NCBI RefSeq assembly: GCF_018728565.1
Contig: NZ_JACSOI010000002.1
Location: 1 to 64,000, forward strand
Reading direction: 5' to 3'
DNA: 64,000 nt
Source of the DNA: Zobellia russellii
Lineage (GTDB): Bacteria > Bacteroidota > Bacteroidia > Flavobacteriales > Flavobacteriaceae
Positions 8,856 through 19,948 of this stretch are shown here, in pieces. Positions within the stretch are counted from its first letter, which is position 1, and each line of letters begins with the position of its first letter. The position numbers and the translations under genes were made by a program. The notes under the pieces are model-generated. The model did no database searches. It was not told where the DNA came from and worked only from the letters and a program-made list of their open reading frames with translations.

Positions 8856-9977
8856 TTAAAATGATATTTCTAGGTTAAGTTCGTAGATATCTTCTGTATT
8901 ACCATCTACCGTGGTATGTTCGGTATTTAAAATGAGCCGAATCATTTTATTCACCTTATATGTAAACCCTCCAATGACGCGCTGGGTCTCTTCATTTATC
9001 TCCTCTACTGTAAATTCATCAAAACGCCCCCAAATGGAAAAAGGGGATTTGCCAAATTTATACTCACCAAAGAAGCTATACCCATGATTGGCCAAAGCAT
9101 GCGATGGGTCTTCCGCATCTACATATCTGGCTCTAAAATCCCCCACACCATCATGAAATTGAGCCGTTATTCTAAACTGCTTCTCCGTAAAGGCCAAAAA
9201 ACCTAAAACCTGATTAAAATCCGGAGAAAACTCACTGTTTCCTTTCCCTCTATTAAAATAACCACTTAATTGCAATTGCGGCAACCTATTGGCCAAAGGG
9301 CGTACAGTTAAACGACCGGCCACCACTTTATTATTATTATTTTCTATTCCGGAATAGCCCCCTCCATTATATATTCCCAATGAATAACTAGCATATTTAC
9401 CTTTCATAACACCGTTTACGTTTTTCAGGAATTCCTCATCCATTTTAGGCCCTATGTTACCCGTAACCGTTACACCAAAATCTGCAGAGTTGAATATCCT
9501 GTTTCGCTCTATAAACATGTTATCCTGAACTCTATAGGTGTTTATTTTTTGCTCATAATCTAACCAAGGCCTATGTACCATTCCTACCTCTATTCCGGTA
9601 CCGGTAAACACCTTACTATTAATTCTAGGCTTGGTCATTAGATAAAGGTACTTTAAGCGTGTTTCAACATTACCCGCATCATCGCCTTCCGTATCTATAG
9701 TAAGATCCATAGTATACCTAACCGAAAAAACATCATTCAGCTCTTTCTTTAGCGTAAAATAACTTCGCTTTAAAACAAAACTACTTGTATGCTCATTTTC
9801 AACAGGTACGGTCTCGTCTGCCTGAACCTGTTTTATTCCGTCTCGGTAAGCAATAAACCAATCTCCGGACATCTCTACCAAGTCAGCTATATTTATGCCC
9901 TTTCTTTCATCCTCATCTTGCGCAATAGCATTGCTACACAGTAAAAAGACAGACATAAATACAAACCCAAGCTTCAT
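8856..9977 (-). CDS. Porin, phosphate-selective porin O/P-like
   Basis: 373 aa beginning with a Sec signal peptide (cleavage after SNAIAQ). The rest consists of alternating amphipathic strands typical of an outer-membrane beta-barrel, ending in a strand that closes with Phe (LEISF). Length and pattern fit the porin O/P group. It lies 11 bp from the PiT-like permease gene, which supports a role in letting phosphate or a similar anion cross the outer membrane. Substrate is inferred from context only. Confidence 0.7.
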   Translation of the reverse strand: MKLGFVFMSVFLLCSNAIAQDEDERKGINIADLVEMSGDWFIAYRDGIKQVQADETVPVENEHTSSFVLKRSYFTLKKELNDVFSVRYTMDLTIDTEGDDAGNVETRLKYLYLMTKPRINSKVFTGTGIEVGMVHRPWLDYEQKINTYRVQDNMFIERNRIFNSADFGVTVTGNIGPKMDEEFLKNVNGVMKGKYASYSLGIYNGGGYSGIENNNNKVVAGRLTVRPLANRLPQLQLSGYFNRGKGNSEFSPDFNQVLGFLAFTEKQFRITAQFHDGVGDFRARYVDAEDPSHALANHGYSFFGEYKFGKSPFSIWGRFDEFTVEEINEETQRVIGGFTYKVNKMIRLILNTEHTTVDGNTEDIYELNLEISF

Positions 9978-9988
9978 TTTAAATAAAA

Positions 9989-10951
9989 TTAAATAGACGT
10001 TGCCAAATATTTTACAGCGAATACCAAGATGATACTAACGACAAGACCTATAACCACCTTGACTAAATCCATACCCAACGATTTAAACATTTTTGCCCTG
10101 GGCTCGTTTTTCCTTAACATATAGTTCAACCCTATTTCACGACCTGCCAGAATACCAATAAAGACCCATGTGGTGCTCATAGGTACGTTATTCATTTCTT
10201 TGAAATAAAAGAGCACAATACCGTAGACGAAATCTATAATCGTTGCAGATCTAATGTCTACCGTATTTGTCTTTGATTTGATTATACTTTGAATTGCCCC
10301 ACCTTTGGACGCAATGATAAAGGCCAACAAGCCCAAAATAACCACCAAGGAGAAAATCATTGAATAAACATCCAATTCGCGTGGCAAATAAACGTAAATA
10401 TTAGCAAAATCCTGAATAAGCCACTGTGACCATAAAAAACCGGTAGAACACCATTGCAAGATTGTCCAGAGCCTTTCCTCCTTTGCCGTTATAGACCGTT
10501 CTATGAACCGTTTTTCCACCAATCTGGATATTGCCAAATAGAGCACAATAGCCGCTGCAAACGCCACTCCGTAGCCAGAGAGCGATTTAATGACCATACT
10601 GCTCAAATTTTTCTCGTTGAAGAAAGTAAGAATCAAAAATGATGTACTCACAGGAATACCTGTTCGTGTTAACAACATAAGGATAATGGGAGGCAATAAA
10701 TAATACCAAGCAAACGGTTGGGGCATGGGATATTTTGCCAATCTCCCATAAGAAACATCCCCACCGTGGGTTATGTATCCAAAAATTAAGGTCGCCGCCA
10801 AGATACCGCCCGCAAACAACCACAGAACCCACCATTTTTTCCGCTCGTTAGAACTTAAAAAAGTACCCAATGTCTGTATGGTATCGTTTCCTACTACGGA
10901 GTAAGCGGCCAAGATGAAGCCCAAATACATAACTATAACTGAAAAATCCAA
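9989..10951 (-). CDS. PiT-family inorganic phosphate transporter
   Basis: 320 aa with about eight to ten hydrophobic segments. Each half has the family's signature turn, here as VVGNDTIQTLGTF near residue 22 and MNNVPMSTTWVFIGILAG near 255. They match the GxND and PxSTT elements of PiT/PHO4 phosphate symporters. It is shorter than many PiT proteins (400-500 aa). It is the first gene of the operon with porin and Usp. Likely an inner-membrane Na+- or H+-driven phosphate importer; specificity is inferred. Confidence 0.8.
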   Translation of the reverse strand: MDFSVIVMYLGFILAAYSVVGNDTIQTLGTFLSSNERKKWWVLWLFAGGILAATLIFGYITHGGDVSYGRLAKYPMPQPFAWYYLLPPIILMLLTRTGIPVSTSFLILTFFNEKNLSSMVIKSLSGYGVAFAAAIVLYLAISRLVEKRFIERSITAKEERLWTILQWCSTGFLWSQWLIQDFANIYVYLPRELDVYSMIFSLVVILGLLAFIIASKGGAIQSIIKSKTNTVDIRSATIIDFVYGIVLFYFKEMNNVPMSTTWVFIGILAGREIGLNYMLRKNEPRAKMFKSLGMDLVKVVIGLVVSIILVFAVKYLATSI

Positions 10952-11052
10952 TGTGCTCTGGTTTTATATTATGTGGTAAATAAAGAACATTTTAAACCAG
11001 AGGAACTTGGCTTAAAGATTATCAAATATTTAAATAATTGACAACTTAAAAC

Positions 11053-11087
11053 AAAAAGGCCGCAATCATACTGATTGCGGCCTTTTT
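11053..11087 (-). terminator. Terminator downstream of secreted-protein gene
   Basis: A perfect 16-bp stem (AAAAAGGCCGCAATCA / TGATTGCGGCCTTTTT) with a 3-base loop, 29 bp after the stop of the minus-strand gene. It has T runs on both strands, so it may act in both directions. Confidence 0.85.
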
Positions 11088-11115
11088 AAAATTATGAGTT
11101 GATCTATGCAGGATA

Positions 11116-11868
11116 CTACATGTTATCTTCCAGAACAAACTCTGTGTAATCCAAAATGTATACACCTAACAGACTCCATTTGAATTTCTCCCCTCCGTAC
11201 TTAGCTTTGAATTTTTCGTTATCCATAAACAAAGATTCAAAATGCTCATCAAAATCTTTCTTGGTCAACCACAGCACTTTTTCATCACCTTTTTTAATAT
11301 AATACGACTTTGCGATTCCTCCCGCCAACTTCATACCTCCAACTCCAAAACTAGCGGTCTGCTTAGCCCATGGATCAGAATATACTTGAATAACCTGACT
11401 GAATTTTGGATTGATAACCTGCATCAAATATTCCGCTTCCTTCTTTTTGTTTTTTAAGGAAACCATTTGATTGGTGTACATGGTATAGCCTTTGTTCATA
11501 TATTTTGAAGCATCGGTTTTACCCCATTTGGTAGCATCGTTCAAGAAATTACTCTGATTGTTCAATTTTTCAAGCCCAGAAGGAGCCATATACAGATCTA
11601 CAATTTCTTCTGCCTTTACACGTAGCTTTTTACCATCTGGCTTAATAAATTTAATTTCATTGATCTGACCTTTTTTACGGTCAACATCTTTGATGTCCGC
11701 CTCTATCTTGGCTCCATCTTTAAGCGTAACGTAGGCTGGTTTTTTTCTAGAATAAGATGTGTAGGCCGGATCAAAGGCCGCCTGTTTTTCTCTTTCTTTT
11801 AGATTCTCCTGTCCAAAGCAAACTACGCTGGACATAAATAAAAGCATTGATACTAATTGTACTTTCAT
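11116..11868 (-). CDS. Secreted protein of unknown function
   Basis: 250 aa with a Sec signal peptide (SSVVCFGQ). The mature part is Lys-rich and begins with a possible small beta domain (YVTLKDGAKIEADIKDVDR, residues 46-64) that resembles a DUF-type adaptor fold. A helical middle follows and the end is DYTEFVLEDNM. It has no catalytic motif I recognise. It is a single gene downstream of gyrB in the same direction, separated from it by a palindrome. Probably periplasmic. Confidence 0.65.
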   Translation of the reverse strand: MKVQLVSMLLFMSSVVCFGQENLKEREKQAAFDPAYTSYSRKKPAYVTLKDGAKIEADIKDVDRKKGQINEIKFIKPDGKKLRVKAEEIVDLYMAPSGLEKLNNQSNFLNDATKWGKTDASKYMNKGYTMYTNQMVSLKNKKKEAEYLMQVINPKFSQVIQVYSDPWAKQTASFGVGGMKLAGGIAKSYYIKKGDEKVLWLTKKDFDEHFESLFMDNEKFKAKYGGEKFKWSLLGVYILDYTEFVLEDNM

Positions 11869-11905
11869 AATAGGGGTTTTGAATTATTGTATCCCCCTAA
11901 AATAG

Positions 11906-11929
11906 TTCGTCCGCCAAGTGGCGGACGAA
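11906..11929. repeat. Palindrome between gyrB and the next gene
   Basis: TTCGTCCGCC-AAGT-GGCGGACGAA is a perfect 10-bp inverted repeat 25 bp after the gyrB stop. The T run on either side is weak. It can serve as a gyrB terminator, or it is one copy of a dispersed intergenic palindrome of the TCCGCC/GGCGGA kind. Confidence 0.65.
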
Positions 11930-11953
11930 TATTTGTTGTGAAAACGCTAATTG

Positions 11954-13921
<1,968 letters not shown>

Positions 13922-13946
13922 TTAGACTTAATTTTTGGCAATCTCA

Positions 13947-13954
13947 CAAATATA
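13947..13954 (-). promoter_or_regulatory. gyrB -7 promoter element
   Basis: On the minus strand TATATTTG matches TAnnTTTG, about 40 bp before the gyrB start. No convincing -33 TTG lies at the usual distance. The rest of the 13955-14191 gap contains a short open frame on the plus strand with no family resemblance. Confidence 0.6.
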
Positions 13955-14191
13955 CGCAAAACCCCATGGAATATAGGGTTTTGAGAATAACGATACCTCT
14001 AAGTTATCAACAAAAATTGTGGAAAATTACAACTATAGGGCAACATAGGAAATCTACACCTAACCAGCTCCTAAATCACTCAACTTCAACTTATAAAACC
14101 TCTGCTTATAAAAAACAGATTAGCAATACCAAAACAACTTTTATGATTTATAGAAACTTAAAAGCATCTCCTTCCATCTAAGGCGCAAACG

Positions 14192-14224
14192 AAAAAACCT
14201 GTTGGCTTCTATTGCACAACAGGT
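14192..14224 (-). terminator. asnB terminator
   Basis: Read on the minus strand, ACCTGTTG and CAACAGGT form an 8-bp stem followed by six T, about 40 bp after the asnB stop codon. Confidence 0.8.
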
Positions 14225-14264
14225 CATTTCTTAGCTAATTCTATAAAAGAATGGTTAAATACTT

Positions 14265-15929
14265 CTAATAGGCGTCATCGTGAACGTTTGCCACGGCTCT
14301 ACCAGATGGATCGTTCATGTTCTTGAACGCCTCATCCCACTCCAAAGCTATTTGCGTACTACAAGCAACCGATGCTTCTTGAGGCACACATAATGCCGCA
14401 GCATCCGATGGGAAATGAGATTCAAATATAGAACGATAGTAAAATTCTTCTTTTGATGTTGGTGTTTGAATTGGGAAACGGAATTTTGCGTTTGCCAATT
14501 GCTCATCAGATACCTCTTCGTTTACAATCTCCTTTAAAGTATCAATCCAGCTGTATCCTACACCATCGGAAAATTGTTCTTTCTGTCTCCATGCTACGCT
14601 TTCGGGCAACATATCTTCAAATGCTTTACGCACTACCCATTTCTCCATACGCTCCCCATTGATCATTTTATCTTTTGGGTTGATGCGCATAGCTACATCC
14701 ATAAATTCTTTATCCAAGAACGGCACACGACCTTCAATACCCCAAGCCGCCAAGGACTTATTGGCACGTAAACAATCGTACATATGCAACTTGCTCAACT
14801 TACGAACAGTCTCTTCATGAAATTCCTTATCGTTAGGTGCTTTATGAAAGTATAGATATCCTCCAAAAAGTTCATCTGCACCTTCTCCGGAAAGTACCAT
14901 TTTAATACCCATAGACTTAATTACCCTTGCCATAAGGTACATAGGGGTGGAAGCTCTAATGGTAGTTATATCATACGTCTCCAAGTTGTAAACCACATCT
15001 TTAATGGCATCTAGACCTTCTTGAATCGTAAATTTAATTTCATGGTGAACCGTACCAATATGGTCTGCCACCTTTTGAGCGGCCGCTAAATCAGGAGAAC
15101 CTTCAAGACCTACCGAAAAAGAGTGTAATTGAGGCCACCAAGCATCTGTAGTATCACCTGACTCTATACGTTTTTGTGCATATTTTTTTGCTATCGCCGA
15201 TGTAACGGAAGAATCCAAACCTCCTGAAAGCAATACACCATAAGGCACATCTGACATTAACTGACGGTGTACGGCAGCTTCCAACGCTTCTTTAATTTCC
15301 TTTATGCTCGTTTCGTTTTCCTTCACGGCATCGTACTCCATCCAATCTCTAGAATACCATTTTTTGAACTCGCCATCTTCACTGCTCAAATAGTGTCCTG
15401 GAGGAAAAAGTTGAATTTTTGTACAGGTTCCTTCCAAAGCTTTCAATTCAGAAGCTACATAGAACGTCCCGTTTTGATCCCATCCTACATATAAAGGTAT
15501 AATACCCATATGGTCACGTGCCACAAAATAAGAATCGTTCTCCGTATCATATATGGCAAAACCAAAAATACCGTTCATCTCATCCAAAAAACCAGCTCCT
15601 TTTTCTTGGTAAAGGGCCAAAATAACTTCGCAATCAGATTCGGTCTGGAAATTATACTTTCCTTCAAATTGCTTGCGCAACTCTCTATGGTTATAGATTT
15701 CGCCGTTTGCGGCCAAAACCAATTTTTTATCCTCACTGTACAACGGCTGGGTTCCGGAAGCTGGATCAACAATAGCCAAACGCTCATGCGCTAAGATGGC
15801 TTTTTCATCGGCATAGATACCACTCCAATCCGGACCACGGTGACGTATTTTCTTAGACATCTCCAATAATTGGGGTCTTAAAACATCTGAACTTTCTTTT
15901 AAATCAAATGCACATACAATTCCACACAT
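14265..15929 (-). CDS. asnB: Asparagine synthetase B (glutamine-hydrolysing)
   Basis: 554 aa, the same length as the E. coli enzyme. It makes asparagine from aspartate, ATP and glutamine. The Ntn glutaminase domain starts with catalytic Cys2 (MCGIVCAFD). It contains RHRGPDWSGIY, LAHERLAIVD and ANGEIYNH. The synthetase domain has the PP-loop SGGLDSS at about residue 232 and the SGEGADELFGGY motif. The ATG that puts Cys at position 2 is the only possible start. Single gene with its own terminator. Confidence 0.97.
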   Translation of the reverse strand: MCGIVCAFDLKESSDVLRPQLLEMSKKIRHRGPDWSGIYADEKAILAHERLAIVDPASGTQPLYSEDKKLVLAANGEIYNHRELRKQFEGKYNFQTESDCEVILALYQEKGAGFLDEMNGIFGFAIYDTENDSYFVARDHMGIIPLYVGWDQNGTFYVASELKALEGTCTKIQLFPPGHYLSSEDGEFKKWYSRDWMEYDAVKENETSIKEIKEALEAAVHRQLMSDVPYGVLLSGGLDSSVTSAIAKKYAQKRIESGDTTDAWWPQLHSFSVGLEGSPDLAAAQKVADHIGTVHHEIKFTIQEGLDAIKDVVYNLETYDITTIRASTPMYLMARVIKSMGIKMVLSGEGADELFGGYLYFHKAPNDKEFHEETVRKLSKLHMYDCLRANKSLAAWGIEGRVPFLDKEFMDVAMRINPKDKMINGERMEKWVVRKAFEDMLPESVAWRQKEQFSDGVGYSWIDTLKEIVNEEVSDEQLANAKFRFPIQTPTSKEEFYYRSIFESHFPSDAAALCVPQEASVACSTQIALEWDEAFKNMNDPSGRAVANVHDDAY

Positions 15930-16168
15930 AACTCTTTGTTTATTTCTAATTTGAAATCAAAATTGCAACTAAACTTTCAATTATAAAACACAAATGCCTT
16001 TATTGATTTCATATCGAAATATAAAACAATTTAAAAACTTCAATATATTGTTATTTTTGTTTTTTTTCATTAAAAATAATACATTCTGTAAGTAGTATAA
16101 AAATTAACGACTTTTTAGTAGATTTTACATTGAATACTAATTAGTTTTATAGCAAAACAAACACAATT

Positions 16169-16717
16169 ATGAAAAAAGTACTTTTTATTGCTTTAATGGC
16201 CTTTGCCATGACCTTTTCTACAGATGCATTAGCCCAGAAATTTAGCGGGTTGGATAAAAGCCCTATGGATATGGCCGCATTCCCTACCGATTACAAGGTA
16301 TCTACAAAAACCGCTCGTATTATTTATAGTCGCCCACAATTAAAAGGTCGTTCGCTATCCGAACTGGCTCCGGCAGGAAAAGTATGGCGTACCGGTGCCA
16401 ATGAAGCCGCTGAGATTACATTCTATTCAGACGTAAATTTTGGTGGTAAAGAAATTAAAGCCGGAACCTATTCTATCTTTACTATTCCAGGTAAAAGCGA
16501 ATGGACCGTAGTATTGAACAAAAATCTTAACCAGTGGGGTGCTTATTCTTATGATAAAAGCGCAGATGTTGCACGTGTAAGCGTACCTAGTTCTGAAGAT
16601 TCCAATTCATTGGAGGAATTTTCTATTGCTTTTAAAGAAGATGGCGCTGGATTTAAAATGGTTATGGGATGGGACAAAACAAGAATTGCCGTTCCTATTA
16701 CCGCTGCAAAAATGTAA
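16169..16717 (+). CDS. Secreted DUF2911 protein
   Basis: 182 aa with a Sec signal peptide (TDALAQ). The mature protein matches the DUF2911 pattern known from Bacteroidota: ARIIYSRPQLKGRS, GKVWRTGANEAAEITF, KAGTYSIFTIPG and WGAYSYDKS. It is probably a periplasmic or surface beta-sandwich; the function of the family is unknown. The gene stands alone after a 240-bp AT-rich upstream region and ends at a strong bidirectional terminator. Confidence 0.85.
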   Translation: MKKVLFIALMAFAMTFSTDALAQKFSGLDKSPMDMAAFPTDYKVSTKTARIIYSRPQLKGRSLSELAPAGKVWRTGANEAAEITFYSDVNFGGKEIKAGTYSIFTIPGKSEWTVVLNKNLNQWGAYSYDKSADVARVSVPSSEDSNSLEEFSIAFKEDGAGFKMVMGWDKTRIAVPITAAKM

Positions 16718-16740
16718 TTTATCCTGAAATCTATAATTAG

Positions 16741-16774
16741 AAAAACCGAAGCTTTAGGGCTTCGGTTTTTTTAT
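16741..16774. terminator. Bidirectional terminator
   Basis: AAAAACCGAAGC and GCTTCGGTTTTT form a GC-cored stem with A and T runs outside. It lies between the converging DUF2911 and amidohydrolase genes. Confidence 0.88.
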
Positions 16775-16792
16775 TTTATGAACTCTTGCCCA

Positions 16793-18409
16793 CTATCTTG
16801 TCTTACCGTTTATAAAGGTTTGTTCTGCCATAATGGTTGGAATCTCAGCAACGGGAACGGTCATCATATCCTTATCATAGATAACAAAATCCGCGAACTT
16901 CCCAGCCTCTATACTACCCTTCTCATCTTCTTCAAAATTAGAATACGCCGCCCAAATAGTCATACCCTTTAACGCTTCTTCGCGCGTGAGTGCATCCTGC
17001 ATTTGAAAACCGCCTTCAGGGTACCCCTCAACATCCTTTCTGGTTACTGCAGCATAAAATGTTAAAAACGGACTTACCTGTTCTACCGGAAAATCTGTAC
17101 CTAAAGCAAGTGTTCCTGCCTTATCCAAAAGCTTTTTAAATGCGTACGCTCCTTTCACACGGTCCTCTCCTAAACGGTCTTCGGCCCAATACATATCACT
17201 CGTAGCATGAGTAGGCTGCACAGAAGGTATTACCCCATTCGCAAAATAATCAAAGTCCAACGAATCTATAATCTGGGCATGTTCTACCCTCCAACGACGA
17301 TTGGGCCTGTCCTTTAATACTTCTTCGTAAGTTCTTAGTACCACTGCATTGGCAGAATCGCCAATGGCATGAGTATTCATTTGATATTCCGAAATTGCCA
17401 AACGCCGCGCCAAATCCTCTATTTCATCTATAGGTGTAACCATGGCGCCATAATGCCCCCATTTATCGGAATAAGGTTTTTTTAAAGCGGCTCCCCTAGA
17501 ACCAAGTGCACCGTCTCCATACACCTTAACGGAACGTACATTTAGCCTTTCGGTTTTTATAGGCCCTTTATAGATAAAATAGTCTACGTCTTCTGGATTA
17601 TTACTCACCATGGCATACACCTTAATCGAAAGTTCTCCGGTTTGTTGCAAACTATCTATTAGCTCTATAGTAGCACGATTTAATCCTGCATCATCAACGG
17701 TAGTTAATCCATTATTCAAACAAATTCTTTCTGCATCTTTTAATGCCTTCACTTGAGCATCCAAGTCTGGCATTGGAATTTTAGAATACACCAGATCCAT
17801 TGGGTTGTCTACCAGTACTCCGGTAATACCCATTGCACCTTTTACAATTTCTCCTCCCTCTACTTTTGTACTCCAATCGATACCCGCCAAATCCAAAGCA
17901 GCTTTATTAACTAACAACGCATGACCATCAATGCGACTTAAGGCCACTGGGGTATCCGGAAAAAGTTGATCTAATTCTTTACGGGTGGGATATTCTTTTA
18001 CCTCCCAATCATTCTGGTCCCAACCATCTCCCAATATGAATTCTTTGGGATTCTCGCTTTGAAAAGCCTGAACACGTTCCAGAACTTCCTCAAAGCTTTT
18101 GGTACCTACCAGGTCTACCGTTTGTTGTTTAAGTCCCAAGCCGAAAAAATGGCAATGGGCATCAATAAGTCCTGGGGTTATAGTACGGCCATCTGCATCT
18201 ACCAACTGGTTCGAGGTATATTTATCCCTAATTTCTTCGGTAGTACCTACTGCAATAAATTTACCTTTATGAACGGCAAAGGCTTCCGCTTTAGAAAACT
18301 CGGCGTCTACCGTGTAGACATTTGCGTTCACAATAACCAAATCTACTTTTTCCTTCAGGTATTCACAACCCGTAAGGAAGAGTACTAATAAAGGAAGTAT
18401 TTTTTTCAT
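16793..18409 (-). CDS. Amidohydrolase lipoprotein (YtcJ-like)
   Basis: About 538 aa from the ATG at 18409. That start gives a clean lipoprotein signal (LLVLFLTGC); a longer frame to 18442 adds 11 unlikely residues. It belongs to the metal-dependent amidohydrolase superfamily, exoenzyme/YtcJ branch. HxH metal ligands are in LIDAHCHFFG, with later ligands in NTHAIGDSAN and RVEHAQIID and the final Asp in ALGTDFPVE. YtcJ-like enzymes hydrolyse C-N bonds of uncertain substrates. The lipobox places it outside the cytoplasm. Substrate not predictable. Confidence 0.85.
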   Translation of the reverse strand: MKKILPLLVLFLTGCEYLKEKVDLVIVNANVYTVDAEFSKAEAFAVHKGKFIAVGTTEEIRDKYTSNQLVDADGRTITPGLIDAHCHFFGLGLKQQTVDLVGTKSFEEVLERVQAFQSENPKEFILGDGWDQNDWEVKEYPTRKELDQLFPDTPVALSRIDGHALLVNKAALDLAGIDWSTKVEGGEIVKGAMGITGVLVDNPMDLVYSKIPMPDLDAQVKALKDAERICLNNGLTTVDDAGLNRATIELIDSLQQTGELSIKVYAMVSNNPEDVDYFIYKGPIKTERLNVRSVKVYGDGALGSRGAALKKPYSDKWGHYGAMVTPIDEIEDLARRLAISEYQMNTHAIGDSANAVVLRTYEEVLKDRPNRRWRVEHAQIIDSLDFDYFANGVIPSVQPTHATSDMYWAEDRLGEDRVKGAYAFKKLLDKAGTLALGTDFPVEQVSPFLTFYAAVTRKDVEGYPEGGFQMQDALTREEALKGMTIWAAYSNFEEDEKGSIEAGKFADFVIYDKDMMTVPVAEIPTIMAEQTFINGKTR

Positions 18410-18507
18410 AGTAAGAGAATTTGAAGCTTTCCAAAAGTACATAAATATTGTACTACTCCCTTACTACTAACTTTTGAGAAAAAAAGTGTTTTTCCCCAAT
18501 TCTGGTT

Positions 18508-18936
18508 TTACATGATTTTTACACGTGCACCTTTTATTTGAAAAGTACCGTCCGCAGAGGTGTACGTACCCGTTAGAGCCTCACCCTTGGCTGTAAGCTT
18601 AACGGCAAAAACAGTTCCTTCCAAGGTTACTTCAAAACTGATGGTATTGCCTACCAAATTAACTTTTGTTCCTAAGATTTCCCTTTCATCCAATTGAACG
18701 AAGACATTGTTTTCTCCATTTTCATGAAAGATAGAAAGCGCTCCTACTTTGTACTTATCCGGTGCATTTTCGGCAGCGTATTCCCAACTTCCCAGCAACT
18801 CACTTTCGGCAGGTTTTGAGGCCTTATAATCTTCTACATCAACATTTATGACCGGGGCATCTATGGCGCTACTAAATGTTACACTCATTAAAAAAGCTGC
18901 AAATAAGGCGGATGAATTCTTTTTGAAAGTTTTCAT
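18508..18936 (-). CDS. Small secreted protein, unknown
   Basis: 142 aa with a signal peptide (MSVTFSSA). The mature part is beta-rich (ELLGSWEYAAE, GNTISFEVTLEG, LTGTYTSADGTFQIKGARV). This resembles small lipocalin-like domains in which G-x-W opens the barrel and LTGTYTS is a late strand. No catalytic residues are apparent. It is a single gene upstream of the amidohydrolase on the same strand, about 100 bp away, so co-transcription is possible but not shown. Confidence 0.6.
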   Translation of the reverse strand: MKTFKKNSSALFAAFLMSVTFSSAIDAPVINVDVEDYKASKPAESELLGSWEYAAENAPDKYKVGALSIFHENGENNVFVQLDEREILGTKVNLVGNTISFEVTLEGTVFAVKLTAKGEALTGTYTSADGTFQIKGARVKIM

Positions 18937-19024
18937 GTATTCAACAAATTAATTCGTACTAATTTCCGGTACATTTTTCATTGAAAAATGAGACCATCTA
19001 TTTAAAACGAACATAAGACCCTTA

Positions 19025-19789
19025 TTATTTTGTAGAACGGGATTTTGGCTTTTCCGCCATTTTAACGTACACCAATTTTTTGCGCCCTTTAGAATCCTCG
19101 CGCCGGTCTACCTCAATTGATTTTATTGAATTTATAAGCGGGGTAAGTTTTTGAAAACCGTAGTTCCTAGAATCAAAATTAGGTTGTTTTTTCTGCAAAA
19201 GACTTCCTACATCACCCAGAAAGGCCCAACCATCATCATCGGCCACATCATCTATTGTTGAAGCTATTAACCTAATATCCTTGGCCGTAATCCTATCTAC
19301 ATTGTTCTTAGCAACTTTTGCGGTTTTATTGCTCACGGCATTCTCTTCCTCCTCATCTTCCTTCTTAAGGATTTCTATATAAATAAACTTATCACAAGCT
19401 ACAATAAACGGATTTGGAGTTTTCTTCTCTCCTATACCAAAAACTTGCATACCGGCTTCCCGCAAACGAGTTGCCAAACGGGTAAAATCACTATCACTAC
19501 TCACTAGACAGAAACCGTTTACTTTGCCCGAATACAAAATATCCATAGCATCAATAATCATAGCAGAATCCGTGGCATTCTTACCTTGGGTGTACCCGTA
19601 TTGCTGTATTGGGGTAATGGCATTTTCCAGTAGGACATTTTTCCATTTACCCAAACGTGGATTGGTCCAATCGCCATAAATTCGTTTTATGGTAGGATTG
19701 CCATATTTGGCAATTTCCTCCATCATTTCCTTTACATATGCTGAGGGAATATTATCACCATCTATAAGTACCGCAAGATTTAAATCCAT
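19025..19789 (-). CDS. NYN-domain ribonuclease-like protein with OST-HTH domain
   Basis: 254 aa. The N-terminal NYN (LabA/PIN-like) domain has acidic residues in the expected places: LIDGDN (9-13), NATDSAMIIDAMD and SSDSDF. The C-terminal part (about 175-245, from ITAKDIRLIAS to KLTPLINSIKSIEV) looks like an OST-HTH/LOTUS winged helix. A charged linker, rich in Glu and Asp, joins the two. This build suggests an RNA-binding, RNA-cleaving cytosolic protein. The target is unknown. It lies divergently from the NIPSNAP gene. Confidence 0.8.
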   Translation of the reverse strand: MDLNLAVLIDGDNIPSAYVKEMMEEIAKYGNPTIKRIYGDWTNPRLGKWKNVLLENAITPIQQYGYTQGKNATDSAMIIDAMDILYSGKVNGFCLVSSDSDFTRLATRLREAGMQVFGIGEKKTPNPFIVACDKFIYIEILKKEDEEEENAVSNKTAKVAKNNVDRITAKDIRLIASTIDDVADDDGWAFLGDVGSLLQKKQPNFDSRNYGFQKLTPLINSIKSIEVDRREDSKGRKKLVYVKMAEKPKSRSTK

Positions 19790-19948
19790 GTTATTCTTCT
19801 TTCTTGCAAGTTACGTTGATTCTTTCAGAAATAATAAGCTATATAAATTCATAGTTCAACGCTATCGCACAATCACCTTATCCTTGGTTATTTTAGGTTT
19901 TACCAGGGTTCTTTGTTAAGTTTGATTTTACCAAACCCTATATTTCAT

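Noticed and set aside
13966-14181. 71-codon frame between gyrB and asnB
   Set aside because: Composition is atypical, no family resemblance, and it overlaps the gyrB upstream region.
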